DNA of 64,000 nt from Venturia oleaginea (GCA_013176395.1 JABMLP010000010.1:1116001-1180000); one strand, 5' to 3'. Counted from the first letter of the stretch, positions 49,264 to 60,318 are shown. Notes: generated by a model from the sequence alone, not told the origin. Numbers and translations are program-made.

Positions 49264-50131
49264 ATGTCGTCCTACTTCCTAACAGGATCCTCCTCCGGGC
49301 TTGGCCTTGCGATGGCAACTCAACTAGCCGATCTCCCAAGCTTCAAAGTCTCTCACGTCTTCGCCACTGCTCGAACCGAAAGCCCGGCTCTCTCAAAACT
49401 CTGCAATCAACATCCCAATCGTGTCACCTTCATCTCGCTAGATGTGACGGATAACGTCTCATGCGAAAAAGCGGCGGCCAAAGTTCAAACGATTGTTGGC
49501 GACAACGGACTGGATGTTGTGATAAACAATGCTGCCGCCAACCCTCGGGAGGACCCTCACCGGATGGATGATTTGGAGGTCACATTGAATGCCAATGTTA
49601 TCGGGGTAAGGAATGTGACGAGAGCTTTGATTGGCCTATTGAAAATGGGCGAGGAGAAAAAAGTCGTCAATATGTTTGTTCTCCAGCATGATACATGATA
49701 CATGAAGGAATTACGGAATCTTATCGACACCTAGTTCGTCCGCCATGGGTTCCATCACCCTCTCCAACGTCTTCTCCTTCGCACCAGGCGCCGCATACAA
49801 GGTCTCGAAAGCGGCACTGAATATGCTGACTCGACAGTACGCTCTGGCCTTCTCGGATGATGGGATCACATTCATCGCAGTCTCTCCCGGAGTAGGTTTT
49901 TGTGTGTGGCTGGTGTTAGACGAGTCTCTAGCTAATTCGTGACAGTATATCAAAACCAAAATGGGTGATGAAGATGATGCAGACTTGCTGCCAGAAACAG
50001 CGGCCGATGCTGTTCTTAGAGCCGCGTGGAAGGCGGGTACAGAAGACAGTGGACGGTTCATCGATATCGAAGTTGAAGGATTTGAGATGAATGGGAGGAG
50101 GAAGTACAGTGGAGATGACCTTCCCTTCTGA
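49264..50131 (+). CDS. Short-chain dehydrogenase/reductase, 250 aa
   Basis: An NAD(P)-dependent oxidoreductase of the SDR family, closest in pattern to C-factor/sniffer-like carbonyl reductases. Three exons: 49264–49673, 49735–49891 and 49946–50131. Introns: GTTTGT to ACCTAG (61 nt) and GTAGGT to TGACAG (54 nt). Motifs: the TGSSSGLG nucleotide-binding loop near the N-terminus, DVTD, NNAA (VINNAAANP), the catalytic Ser in SSAMGS, and YKVSK with Tyr and Lys. The first intron separates KVVN from SSAMG, which the unspliced frame would miss. The C-terminus ends GDDLPF. Confidence 0.88.
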
Positions 50132-51079
50132 AGTGGCCCATAGTCTAGTCGAGTATAAGGACCGATATCGCACTGCAAGCTTGTCGCAATTAATTAACTC
50201 AAACGACTGGCTTTGAAATGGTGTGGTTCCAGCGATGGATGAAGTGTCGATGTTTGATACAGAGAGTATGGCTGCTGTGATAAGAAGCCAAAAGAGTTGA
50301 TGCAATTAGAGCTGTGGTTATACCACGAGTGACCAAGATTGAGTAAGTTGCTGGAGTGAGGAATATTGTACAACCTTATAAGGTAGCCACGGCATCATAT
50401 GAACATCAATTACACCGCCCTCCACACCACCAACGATACTGACCAATAAACAAATGTGTACACAAAAGATCGAGCTGTTTTAATGCCATGGGGGACCTTA
50501 TGACGTGTATGCGTGTTGCTCAAGAACCAAATCCTGTATAAGCTCAGGCCACTTTCTGGGTTACATCCCAATACACCCGAGACATCAATCACTTGTCCGT
50601 ATAGTTGAGTAAAGTCTCTACCGTTAGTTTCATTGCAGGATCACGACTAGTGTGCTACAAGGCGAGCGTCAATTTCGAAGTTAACCATTACTTGGACAAG
50701 TGCAACCCATCTTTGCCAATTTTTGGTTCGCCGGAAGACTTCTAGAAAGAGGCACGCAGTGTGGTTTGAACCGGCTGCATCTCGTCGAGAGTCAACACAA
50801 GCACATTGCGCTTGGAACTCTCGTTCCAGCCGACCTATTGGATATGGATGCAACCCTGGATTCAACAATCACTACGAAACGATATGGATAAGTTTCTGGA
50901 AAGGTTTGAAATTGAGGTTGCTAAAACCCTGGGAATATCGCCATTGAATTGAGAGACTCCGAAGTAGGAAAGGAACAATCGACTTCCAGAAAGAAATGGA
51001 GCATAGTTGCCGACTCCACACTGCCATCCCAGTTCCTAATGGCCCTGACCATCTCATCTCCTGCTTCTCAATCTCCCAA
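50132..51079. other. Intergenic region
   Basis: No supported gene. An open frame at 50723–50947 (plus) and its minus-strand partners have no clear coding character. Confidence 0.35.
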
Positions 51080-51569
51080 TCAAAGCGCGTCACTAGTATT
51101 GTTCCAGTACCCAGGTACGATATTCTCCATGCATGCACCGCTGCATTCAGGCTGCTTGTTGCAATAGGAACTGTTGATCAGGCAGTCAGCACACCATACT
51201 TGACCAGACATATTGTTAAAAAGAAACGTACCAAGTAAGAGCCCAGTACGAGACGGCATTCTTACTGACCATACACACATTCGCAGGTCCACCATCTGGA
51301 GTTTCCTTGTTGTGCCACCAGTACTGTTTACTGCATTAGCATTGAGATCAGTGTGGTCTGGTAATGGAGAAGGCTTACGTGACAGTATCCGCACTTGTAA
51401 ATCTGGGGTAGACTGTCCTTGTTAGCGCTTGGATGATGGACGGGCCCTTGCTGAAAATTCACCATTGGTTTGCTTGTCGGGCCTCAAGGTTTGGTGGTGC
51501 GTCCCAGGATGGAGCGGCTTGGGTAGCGAGAAGAGAGGAGAAGACAGCTGCAGCCGAGATGAACTTCAT
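51080..51569 (-). CDS. Four-exon secreted cysteine-rich protein, 105 aa
   Basis: Probably exported; function unknown. Exons: 51569–51463, 51412–51379, 51323–51266 and 51198–51080. Introns are 50, 55 and 67 nt: GTGAAT to GGACAG with an upstream CGCTAAC branch; GTAAGC to AACAG; GTAAGA to GTCAAG. The joined frame is open throughout and ends in TGA at 51080. The N-terminus is a signal peptide (MKFISAAAVFSSLLATQA then AP). After a short pro-like segment (EARQANQ) come nine Cys residues in a compact pattern, with CADC, an aromatic YWWH and NNTS. This small size and Cys content fit a candidate effector or antimicrobial-type protein. Introns one and two are firm; the third acceptor (CAAG) is less certain. 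Confidence 0.72.
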
Positions 51570-52537
51570 GATAGCGGTGGCTGGTGAATGGTTAAGTGTA
51601 GTATCTGGCGATCAAATGTTTGAATGGTTTGGTAGAAGAAGTGGCGAAGAAGAGTATCTTTGTAGCTTGCGATTGAAAGGCAGTGAAACGTGGGCGATAT
51701 TGGAAGTTATGGAACACAGAATCACTGGTCAGTCGATGTCACCTTGCCATGCCATCCGTCGCGATTGCTTAGTACAGAACGAAGACGAAGATGGGAAGTG
51801 ATGAGCTTCATTCGAGCTAGCAACCAAGCATTCACTTTCCCATGGCCAGAGACGTGGCACCAAAATATAAAGAGTGATTTGGAATACGCCGTCCGTTTCG
51901 CGTTGCCCTACTTTTGGATGGGGACCGGAGCAGACTCAATAACAAGGAGAAGAGAGATGGAGGGAAGTATCAAGGGACCATATTACATGCGTCACGAAGC
52001 CTGAAATTGGTGGAATTCGAAACGGGGCTTTGATATCAGGTACCAGCTCATGATCACAAGACTTGGCCTAGCTGGCGGCATTTGGGTGCTCTCGAGGACT
52101 GGAGAAGCAGCCAGGTTACACATGAGCTATCGAGAACATGTATCCAGTGAGCATTTTCGACTGAATGAGGGCGGCTATCCATTGGCAGACCCATGGAGAC
52201 GGCTGGTGGACGAGATACAGACTACGGAGATTATCGTAGTTGCACAAGGGGAGAGCGGATCGTCGGTGGGCTCGGGAACGTCTGGGGGCCATGGCCAAAT
52301 GATACCCGTCGTGAGATGTTGTTGGGGATGAAGAGCGGCAAAAAGTGGTGGGAGATGGATGTCCTCTTGGTCTGAAACTAGACTTCTTGTATTCTACTTC
52401 TACCGACCGGCAGGCAACCTGAAGCCACATCCGGTACGACTCCAGCACAACCATCAGCTGCAGCACCATGATGGCTCTCAAACATCTCCCTTCACGTACC
52501 CATCAACGTGCAGTGGGACCTTCCTCAGCCAGTTGAT
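51570..52537. other. Intergenic region
   Basis: No supported gene. Divergent upstream regions of the secreted protein (minus) and the DNA glycosylase (plus). Confidence 0.4.
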
Positions 52538-53479
52538 ATGGCAATAACACGATCCTGCATGTCCAACACCGATACCGACGACCTGGAAGAGCCGACAGAT
52601 GAATCCCGGGCTCCTACCAGTTTCAATGGCAAGCTGCAGCAATTTCAATACTCCAGCGCCACATCAGGATCTGCCTCTGTAGCACCACCCAGCAACTGCC
52701 ATTCGCCCGTATCTGGAAAGACTGCTGGGAAAAGAGCTCGAAAAGAGACTCTCGACGGCGACAACGACTCGGTATCGGCTTCGACATCACCTGTCAAAAA
52801 ACGGCGACCCTCGAGCAAATATGCACCGCCAGAAAAGTACGCTCACCTTGCACCACTCACCGATATCCTCGAGCCTGGCCTAATCTGCGTCTTTGTCGGC
52901 TTCAATCCTGGCGTGAAGACTGCAACTTCTGGTCATGCCTACGCGCATCCAAGCAACATGTTTTGGAAGCTTCTGCACTCGTCTGGTCTCACTGATCGAA
53001 GGTGCAGACCGCAGGAAGACGTGGACTTGCCGCGTTTGTACGCCATGGGAAATACCAACATTGTCAGTCGTCCTTCGAAAGATGTGGCTGAGCTTTCCAA
53101 GGAAGAGGTGGTTGCCGGTGCTCCAATCTTGGACGCGAAGATCCGAAAATACAAGCCGGAGGCTGTGTGCATTGTTGGCAAGAGCATTTGGGAATCTATC
53201 TGGCAATACCATCACGGTCGCAAGCCAACGAAGGCGCAGTTCTCATATGGATGGCAAGATGAGGCGCATAATATGGGCAAGGTTCCTATGGAAGGCGAGG
53301 ATGATGCCGATGAGAATTGGCCTGGTGCGAAGGTCTTCGTTGCAACCAGTACCAGTGGGCTGTCCGCGTTCCCGAAGCCACCAGAGAAGGAGGCTATCTG
53401 GAAGCCATTCGGCGAATGGGTACAGAAGCGGAGAGCGGAACGTGCTGAAGCCAATGCAGACACGGCTCTCGAGAACTGA
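52538..53479 (+). CDS. Mismatch-specific thymine/uracil DNA glycosylase (TDG/Mug family), 313 aa
   Basis: Removes uracil or thymine opposite guanine in base-excision repair; nuclear. The N-terminal ~110 residues are disordered with a basic KKRRPSSK patch. The Mug/TDG domain then begins with the first motif GFNPGVKTATSGHAYAHPSN, which holds the conserved catalytic Asn of the family, followed by FWKLLHSSGL. The second motif near the C-terminus is ATSTSGLSA. Both match the pattern of Mug, human TDG and fission yeast Thp1. A GTG at 52508 opens the frame; ATG 52538 is chosen, with ATG 52559 possible. Single exon. Confidence 0.85.
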   Translation: MAITRSCMSNTDTDDLEEPTDESRAPTSFNGKLQQFQYSSATSGSASVAPPSNCHSPVSGKTAGKRARKETLDGDNDSVSASTSPVKKRRPSSKYAPPEKYAHLAPLTDILEPGLICVFVGFNPGVKTATSGHAYAHPSNMFWKLLHSSGLTDRRCRPQEDVDLPRLYAMGNTNIVSRPSKDVAELSKEEVVAGAPILDAKIRKYKPEAVCIVGKSIWESIWQYHHGRKPTKAQFSYGWQDEAHNMGKVPMEGEDDADENWPGAKVFVATSTSGLSAFPKPPEKEAIWKPFGEWVQKRRAERAEANADTALEN

Positions 53480-54086
53480 TAGCGGTTCACTTATGAAGCA
53501 ATTCCCACCACAATGGCTGCATCATTCAGCGCCCCTGAACCCCAGAAATCACGGCCTCAGCTCTGTACTAAAACTTCGATGAGCCCAAGATCGATCTTGA
53601 AAACCCCACGAAGTTGCTGTGCCACTGCCTTTTCAAGGTTGGCCTTGGGTGTTCGATACACGGTCGAATCACCAAGCATTCCTTATACTTTGCGCAGGTC
53701 TATAATCTGGAATCAATACATCTGATCTCTTCAGAATACTAAATTTGCTTTCAAGCCAGCAAATGAGTGCGAGAATGTTGGTCAATTTGCAAATCAAGTT
53801 CTCTTTGCCTCAATTATCCTCCCCTATGGAATTTATACCCTAAACCCCGATAAAACGCGCTCCCTAGTAATGCCGATTGGATGGAGAACGGCCACAACAC
53901 CATGCTACTTAGCCAATGTTCTAAAAAGGCTTTACCACATCGCGCACTCTATGCTGGATTTTCAATTCGAGATCAAGGCCGAAAGTGCCTGGAAATCTCA
54001 TTTTTGAATTCGCCGGGGCAGCTGCAATGTCAACATCAAGTTGATGACCCAGCATGCTCTAGAAACTGTTCGCTGACATGACAAAC
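53480..54086. other. Intergenic region
   Basis: A 70-codon open frame from ATG 53513 contains RSILKTPRS but is too short and isolated to call. Nothing else supported. Confidence 0.4.
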
Positions 54087-54491
54087 TCAACGCTTCAACT
54101 TCTGGTTCTTGCCTTTGCCACCGTTTCCCTTCTTTGCATCCCCGTCAATATCCGGGTCGATCATTGTGGACGGCAGGCCTAACAGCAGGCCTAACAGCAG
54201 GCCTAAATAGTTTCGGGGACCACGATAGCTTGGATCGGGATTCAGATTCCAGCCTTCAGCATAGGGGTGCATTGTGCAGCCCTGCTTGGTATCAAATGCT
54301 CGGCCAAACGGACGACTTGCGGAAGGTTTGCAATCCCAATGCTCGCAAATGGCTAAGTGGCCTGACTTCAAGCATCGTGCAACATTGACGCCTTTTGATG
54401 ATCCACACTGGTTACTATGTTTTGCAGGTCAGCTTTGTGGGACCCTTCTGTTGGATGATACCGCTCACAACCTTGGGTATTCCCCAGCCAT
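54087..54491 (-). CDS. Two-exon small Cys/His protein, 116 aa
   Basis: Function unknown. Exon 1 is only 23 nt (54491–54469), exon 2 is 54414–54087. The 54-nt intron has GTGAGC, a GCTGACC branch and an ACATAG acceptor, and splicing keeps the frame. The protein begins MAGEYPRFNQCGSS. Then comes RCLKSGHLAICEHWDC, a C…H…C…H pattern seen in small fungal proteins that probably bind zinc. A GLLLGLLLGL repeat follows (a 12-bp unit, GGCCTAACAGCA on the plus strand), and the chain ends in a Lys/Gly-rich tail, KKGNGGKGKNQKLKR. The first exon cannot be found by simple frame scanning. Confidence 0.65.
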
Positions 54492-55059
54492 TGGGCCTAA
54501 AGGTAAGTTTCTCGTGTGGAAGTGGATATTTGGGAGTATCAGTTTGGTAGGTCTAATGGAGAGCAGTAGAGGGAAAGATGCTGTCCTACCCAAATCTGCA
54601 CCAGATGCGTATATTGTCTTATACCTGTGTTGCCAGGAAGATAAACATGTTTCCTGGCTCAAGCAATGAGCGAGGCGTCCTGTATACAAAAGGATGCCAG
54701 CTAGCATTGGCATGGAGTGTTTCGAGGTGAGCTCTTTTGCACTTGATTTTTCCTTCCAGCACACCATGATTGTCTCCAACATCTGGCAAACGTCAGCATT
54801 TGCACGCCCTGGGATCTGATAAAACATTGCTAACAGGCGCTTTACACCTTTACACTTGATAAAACAAAGGATTTGACAGTGTTCAAATCTGCAAACATTT
54901 GTTTGCCTAGGTGTATTCGCACGCGAAAATTTCTACACTACTGGCTGCTAGAATACAACTTCCTCAATAATCGAGTTTGCACAAACCTCTACTTGTTTGT
55001 CAACCAATTCGATCCGCATTGCAAAGGCTAACCCCACCGCTTCCGATCACTCCTCAACC
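54492..55059. other. Intergenic region
   Basis: Upstream of the small Cys/His gene. No other gene supported. Confidence 0.4.
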
Positions 55060-55693
55060 ATGACCAAACAGTTAGCATTCTTGCACACTCCTAGCTTAGC
55101 GAAGAAAGTAGAATGATCTCGGAAACTTCCAAAGGATGTTGCAATAAAGCCGCTGCCTCTCAAGGTGCGGAATCATTTCCAAAGCTTCGTTGGGAAAATT
55201 CGTCCCCAGGCCAGCGAACGTCATGAGCAACAAGTTTCAGACTCTGAGCTTCTTGACAAACTTCAAGCTCAGCCCGCAAAGACTGCCGAACGGGAGCCAT
55301 ACTCTCTCAAGACATTGCCGACTATAATTGTCTGACAATGTCGACCTCCCAGCCGATACTATCGAGCTTGTCCAAAAGCCATTAACAGGCCAAGCATCTC
55401 ACCTCCTCAGCAGTTCTACAGGATTCAAATCTCGCGTTGTAATCCAGGAAGATGACGCCGAGGAGCTGGTTTGGGACGTAGTCAGGAACATCGAAGACAA
55501 GGCGGGGTATATGGCCGAGGCCGTGGAAGGAACAGGCGATTGCGTTTGTACTGGCAAGTCGCATCTTTTCGACTCTCTGCGCCTTGCTCTTGAAGATTGT
55601 CAGGATACTCGTCATTTTGTTTCTGGGTGGCTGCATGCTATTCTTCAGAGGAGCGATCCCCAGGGTTATCTTGAGAGGATTGGAGATTCATAG
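55060..55693 (+). pseudogene. Decayed hypothetical gene
   Basis: Function not recognised. From ATG 55060 a frame with clear coding character meets TGA at 55114–55116 after 18 codons. The same frame stays open afterwards for about 70 codons (Lys/Pro/Gln-rich) until a second stop near 55335. There the coding character moves to the neighbouring frame, which runs to a proper stop at 55693 (121 codons, ending LERIGDS). One stop and one frameshift therefore separate three blocks of one former protein; short introns are the less likely reading. The first stop is one C-to-T change away from CGA. Confidence 0.45.
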
Positions 55694-55952
55694 GAGGGAT
55701 TTGAAGAGGGAGAGGTGGATTTGGTGAGGGAGAGGCTTGGGAAGTTGTTTGAGTGTTCTGGTAGGCCGTATTAGAGGTTTTCGTTTTGATGTTTGGGTGG
55801 ATGGTTTGTACTGGCTGTAGAATTGATCAATGAGGTCAACTGAGCAGAAGATGTCCCTTCTTTAACCGGCTCACTGTCAAGCATGTTCTTGGATATCATC
55901 GACCTTGCTTTCCATCATTTATGATATTGTCAGTAATCCCCTCATGGTCCTT

Positions 55953-57050
55953 TCATGCTTCAGTGATAGCTGATTTCTTTTGTGCCCAATATCCCTCCAT
56001 CTCCCCCTGTCGCCTCCACCACATTTCAACCAGTCTTCTATCGATCCACTGTACATTATCCGGACGCCAAAATTTATCATGCAATGTCGCAGCGCCCCCT
56101 TCAACGTCGCGCCAATTTGGCCAGTTCACACTCCACTTGCCTGTTGGAAAATGAACCCAAGGCATCCGGCTCGTGTTGTTGTGCGCCGAATTGAGCAGTG
56201 ATTGCTCCATGAGACCAGAGTCAAACGCATATGGTGTATTGAGCAATTTGACGTAGTACTGATACAGCTTGAGGGACGGACGGAGAAGGAAGAAGCCACC
56301 ATTTAGCTGTGAGGTCGTCAAAGGAGGGAAAGGATGATCCGGGCCTCCAGTGTCGCCAACCCCAACCAGGGTATAGTTGGCAGGCAAGGGATCATCGTAG
56401 CTCGAATCGATATCCGAAGACAAAGTCCGAGAAGTCTGTTTGGCAACAGGCTCGTCCCATATGTCGTCCAGCGATTTCGTGAGCAGCATGTCTGCATCCA
56501 GGTACAAGATCCGCTCATACTGAATCAATGTCCATAATCTCAGCTTCGTGAATTGATCAATGAAGCGCTCTTCGCTAGGGTTGATCCAGTTTGTCTCGGT
56601 ATTGGGCTCCAACAAATCTACCGGAATGACTGTAGCCCCTTCGTCGGCAAGTATCTTTCGCTTCTCGGCGGTTACGTGGGGTGCTACGAGCACAACAAAG
56701 GGGATGTCGAGGTTCGTCTTGGTGCTCTTGTGATGGAGGAGCTGGTACGCCAGCACCCGCGCTGCAGTGAAATAGGCGTCATCTTCATTCGGATCGGTGA
56801 TTCGCGTCGACAAGAAGGTCACATAGGCTCGCGGCTCTGAGTGGGCGGAATGTGGAGATGGCGACTGGTCGTAGAGCAGTGAAGATGATAGTGGGGGTGA
56901 GTTGGTGGTGTAGTTGTTCGTGCGAAGGTACGAGGTGAGGAGAATGACGGACACAAAAGCCACGCCGATCAGCGTAATCGTCCGAATGCGGATCATGAGC
57001 AACGCCAATATGTTCAATGTCCTGGAACTTCGCGAGGAATAGTCAGACAT
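55953..57050 (-). CDS. GT8-like glycosyltransferase, type II membrane protein, 365 aa
   Basis: Probably transfers a hexose in the Golgi or secretory pathway; acceptor unknown. ATG 57050 is chosen because the longer frame begins with GTG at 57083. The N-terminal segment is followed by a membrane helix (about residues 23–42, TLIGVAFVSVILLTSYL). A GT8/glycogenin-like domain follows: a stretch YVTFLSTR, then the metal-binding DAD in RILYLDADMLL, the turn LNGGFFLLRPS and the motif HFPTGKWSVNWP. Its C-terminus is WAQKKSAITEA. It is similar in length and motif order to fungal GT8 enzymes. Confidence 0.8.
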   Translation of the reverse strand: MSDYSSRSSRTLNILALLMIRIRTITLIGVAFVSVILLTSYLRTNNYTTNSPPLSSSLLYDQSPSPHSAHSEPRAYVTFLSTRITDPNEDDAYFTAARVLAYQLLHHKSTKTNLDIPFVVLVAPHVTAEKRKILADEGATVIPVDLLEPNTETNWINPSEERFIDQFTKLRLWTLIQYERILYLDADMLLTKSLDDIWDEPVAKQTSRTLSSDIDSSYDDPLPANYTLVGVGDTGGPDHPFPPLTTSQLNGGFFLLRPSLKLYQYYVKLLNTPYAFDSGLMEQSLLNSAHNNTSRMPWVHFPTGKWSVNWPNWRDVEGGAATLHDKFWRPDNVQWIDRRLVEMWWRRQGEMEGYWAQKKSAITEA

Positions 57051-57425
57051 CTCTTTCGCCGCATGGTTGCTTTTGAACCACACCCATTCCCGTCCTGGTG
57101 CGCTCCACCTCCGTAACAGATTGAAAACATAGCCGCGCGAGTCGTTCTGAGATATTCACGCACGAGAGGTTGCGTTCTCTAATCTACTGCGACGCGATAC
57201 GTCTGTAAGTCGCCTCTATCATTACTTCTCGTACTGCTTGAGCCCTTCAACAGGCTCCCGTAACTGTACATCCAAACACGTTCGCTTATCCGAGGACCCA
57301 CGCATGCAGCCTCACGCTGGAAGACAGTTTTGCCAACGAATCGGCGGCATATGTGAAGGAATCGAGACAATTTCCCACTTCTGGGGCAAGGCAAGACCTG
57401 AAAGAAGTCTCTCACGAGTACTTTC
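57051..57425. other. Intergenic region
   Basis: Promoter side of the GT8 gene and 3' side of the next minus-strand gene. Nothing else supported. Confidence 0.4.
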
Positions 57426-57983
57426 TCATGTCAGTCCCGCTTTCTTCCTCGCCGCAGCAATCTCTTTAATATGTGCCATTTCTCTTGCAGCCTCCATGAC
57501 TTCTTCTCGCAAAGCGGGCCAGTCCATCTCTGCTTCGAATGCAGTGCCCCCGTATTCGCCTTTCAGCACGCGCAGGGCATCTTGTATCCATAGCACACAG
57601 TTCCATTCTGGGTCACCTTGCCGTAATGGGGTGTCTCTCAGCGTCTCGAGCGCGTCTTCCAAGTTTACAATATCGCCAATGTGTTTTTGCGCAAGCAACT
57701 TTGGAGTGTCGTCCACAGGAACCTTAATCTCTTCGTAGTACCAGGCTGTGGTGTCCAGGCTGTTGTGGTAGTTGCGGGCATTTATACGGAGGGCTTGACT
57801 TGTTGGACTTCGGTCCTCAGGGACTAGTAGGAATGCCCAGTGGTATCTAAAGTACTTGTAAGTGAGGCTGCATGTGTAGTTCCAAGACATATCAACTCAC
57901 TTATCTTCTTCGTCCGGCATGCTTGGCTTGAGGACGCCATCCCGTATATACAGGGCTATGAAAAGCTGCTGAGGTTGTGTCAT
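57426..57983 (-). CDS. Two-exon conserved hypothetical protein, 167 aa
   Basis: Function unknown; the pattern is common in fungal genomes. Exon 1 is 57983–57901 and exon 2 is 57846–57426. The 54-nt intron has GTGAGT and a TACTTTAG acceptor, and splicing joins PDEEDK to YHWAFLLVPE with the frame kept. The protein starts MTQPQQLFIALYIRDG. Spliced, it has the typical order: a YHWA strand, a short His/Asn-rich segment, an alternating strand with WYYEE, an IGDI helix, a GDPEWNC turn with WIQDALRVL, and a C-terminal helix. A frame scan gives only the second exon with a false N-terminus, so the start here matters. Confidence 0.78.
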
Positions 57984-58497
57984 TGGACCAAATAAATCAC
58001 TTGCTTGAGCCGCGTGTGCTGGATGTGATTTGAGAGATCGTTACTCAAAAAGGAAAGCTTCGAATAGCATCCGGGTTAACAGTGATATGCTCAGACGTGG
58101 TTCCGTATGAGGCCTGTATGGTTTTGGGGTTGAAAGTTCAGTCCATGAAATCAAGGTCCTATCAAGTCACAAGGACTGCTACGACGAACAAAACATATCA
58201 AGCATGTGGCCATGACTTATTAGCTGTATGGACGTTGATCTGTGTAGGATGGGGTGAGAAGTTGCTTTTTGCTTGGTCGAATGCGGCATGCAGTCGTTTC
58301 CGCTTCAATTTTGGCGTCTTGAACGTGATTTCTTTGTACGACAATAATCAACACCAGCGGCTACCTTGGTACTCAATTGCACACGAAATCCATACAAACA
58401 ACCAGTACCCGACCCGTAACCACCGCTTCTCTTCTTTGCTCGACCATCCAGATCCAAACCCCTCCCGCATTGCCACCCCTCCAAGAGCTGTCTGAAG
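57984..58497. promoter_or_regulatory. Divergent upstream region of the hypothetical gene and PRPP synthetase
   Basis: Between divergent starts at 57983 (minus) and 58498 (plus). It should carry both promoters. No site can be named. Confidence 0.45.
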
Positions 58498-60318
58498 ATG
58501 CGGCAGACGCAGATATTCTCTGGATCCTCGCATCCAGCTCTCGTCAATCGCATATGTGATAGATTGGAACAACAGGCAGGTCAAGCAGAGCTTCGGAAGT
58601 TCAGCAATGGCGAAACCAGTGTGCAAATCCGTATGTCGCAACCATGGTTAAAAAAAAGGCCGAAAGACGAGACTGACTGTATACTTCACCGTGTAGAGAC
58701 GTCAATCCGGAATCAAGATGTCTTCATATGCCAGAGTGGTAGCAGCAAGATCAACGACAATGTCATGGAGCTTCTTATCATGATATCAGCCTGCAAGTCA
58801 GGCTCTGCCAGGTCAATCACAGGTACGAAGTCAACACAGAACATACAGGACCTTGGAAGTAATAGTACAACAGCTGTCATGCCATACTTTCCCTACTCGC
58901 GCCAGTCCAAGAAGAAGTCCCACCGTGGAGCAATTACCGCTCGTATGATCGCCAACCTTCTCAGTGTAGCCGGCGTCGACCACGTTATCACAATCGATCT
59001 CCATGCCAGCCAAATGCAAGGTTTCTTTAAATGCCCCGTGGATAATCTTGTCGCCGAGCCTCTCATAGCCCGCTGGCTGAAGCAACATGTGCCAGACTGG
59101 CAAGAGGCCGTGGTTGTGAGCAAGAACCCAGGAGGAACAAAGAGGGTCACATCTTTGGCAGATGCGATGAAGCTTAGCTTTGGAATTGTTACCACGGAGC
59201 GAAGAAGACAGAACACGTACTCTGCAGAGTACTCAGTGACGGGCAGCGTTCTGTATGAAACACTGGCCGCCAATGGCGCTCGCAGAACTTCTGAAGATGA
59301 GGATCATGAAGACATGATCGCAAGGAGAGAATCGCAGACTACGCCCACCGAGATGCGAGAAGAAAAGGTGGAGAACAGCGCTGCCAGCTCGACGAATGGC
59401 GAACCACACTTCCGAAGACCTCACGCCATCTCGAATCCTCTAAGGCGATCGTATACAGAATACCCATCAAGCCCTCTGGCCCGATCAGCGCGACCAGGTA
59501 ACTCTCCACGAGAACCCTCACCAACTAGTCTAGCGAGAACGATCACAGCCCCTGAAGCACCCCTCAGTCATTCTGATGAGATTGCTGACGAGTTCACAGA
59601 TGAAGTGATTACAAAACCCCCTCTCCCCTGACAGAATCTCTACTAATCTTCGCAGCGTGCTCGTGATGTAATTCACGGACGCCTCGTTCATGGCCATATC
59701 GTGGACGAAGACTTTCCATCTCCTGCCTTCTCTGCCCGCTCCTCCCACACCTCCAGAGGTGGTCAAAATGGTCTCCCGCCTCGTCCCGACTCCGCTGAAG
59801 ACGATGCACCAGAACACATGATTTCATCTTTCATGTCCACAGCCTCGAGCTTCCGTCTGAACGAAAGCAGAACCCTTGAGGGCCACGGAGAAGGACTTGG
59901 TGGGGGAGGAGACGCTGGCGCATCGTCTGATGAGGAAGAGGAAAACCTACAGAATCCCGAAGTTGAGTCTACAGTGACTCTCGTAGGCAATGTCAAGGAT
60001 AGGCCAGTCTTTATTGTCGATGACATGATTGACAAAGCCGGATCTTGGATCGCAGCTGCAGAGACAGTGGTCAAGCGTGGTGGAGCCACAAAGGTCTATT
60101 GTATAGCTACACATGGCCTTTTCGGCGGTGACTGTCTCAAAGACTTGCAAGAGTGCGAGTGTATCGAGCAAATCATTGTTACGAATTCATTCCCGCTGGA
60201 GGTGCAGGCAAACAGGAACAAGCTAGTGGTCCTGGATGTCAGTCCACTGTTGAGTGAGGCGATTAGGAGGAATCACAATGGCGAGAGCATCAGCCAGCTA
60301 TTCATGCATTATGATTAG
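58498..60318 (+). CDS. Ribose-phosphate pyrophosphokinase, Prs5/Prs1-like, 550 aa
   Basis: PRPP synthetase makes phosphoribosyl pyrophosphate from ribose 5-phosphate and ATP for purine, pyrimidine, histidine and tryptophan synthesis. Exons: 58498–58630, 58697–58822, 58874–59604 and 59656–60318. Introns of 66, 51 and 51 nt have donors GTATGT, GTACGA and GTGATT; the last has a CTACTAATC branch. Motifs: FSNGETSVQI, NQDVFICQSG, MPYFPYSRQSKK, DLHASQMQGFF, and the loop SKNPGGTKRVTSLAD where bacterial and human enzymes have PDxGG. A long Ser/Glu-rich insert follows, then the PRPP-binding loop FIVDDMIDKAGSW. The non-homologous insert and the KNPGG loop point to a yeast Prs1/Prs5-type subunit, which may be regulatory. 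The second block appears to end at TGA 59631 unless the last intron is recognised. Confidence 0.88.

Noticed and set aside
52508..52510. DNA glycosylase start at GTG
   Set aside because: The ATG at 52538 is a normal start and no conserved residue lies before it.
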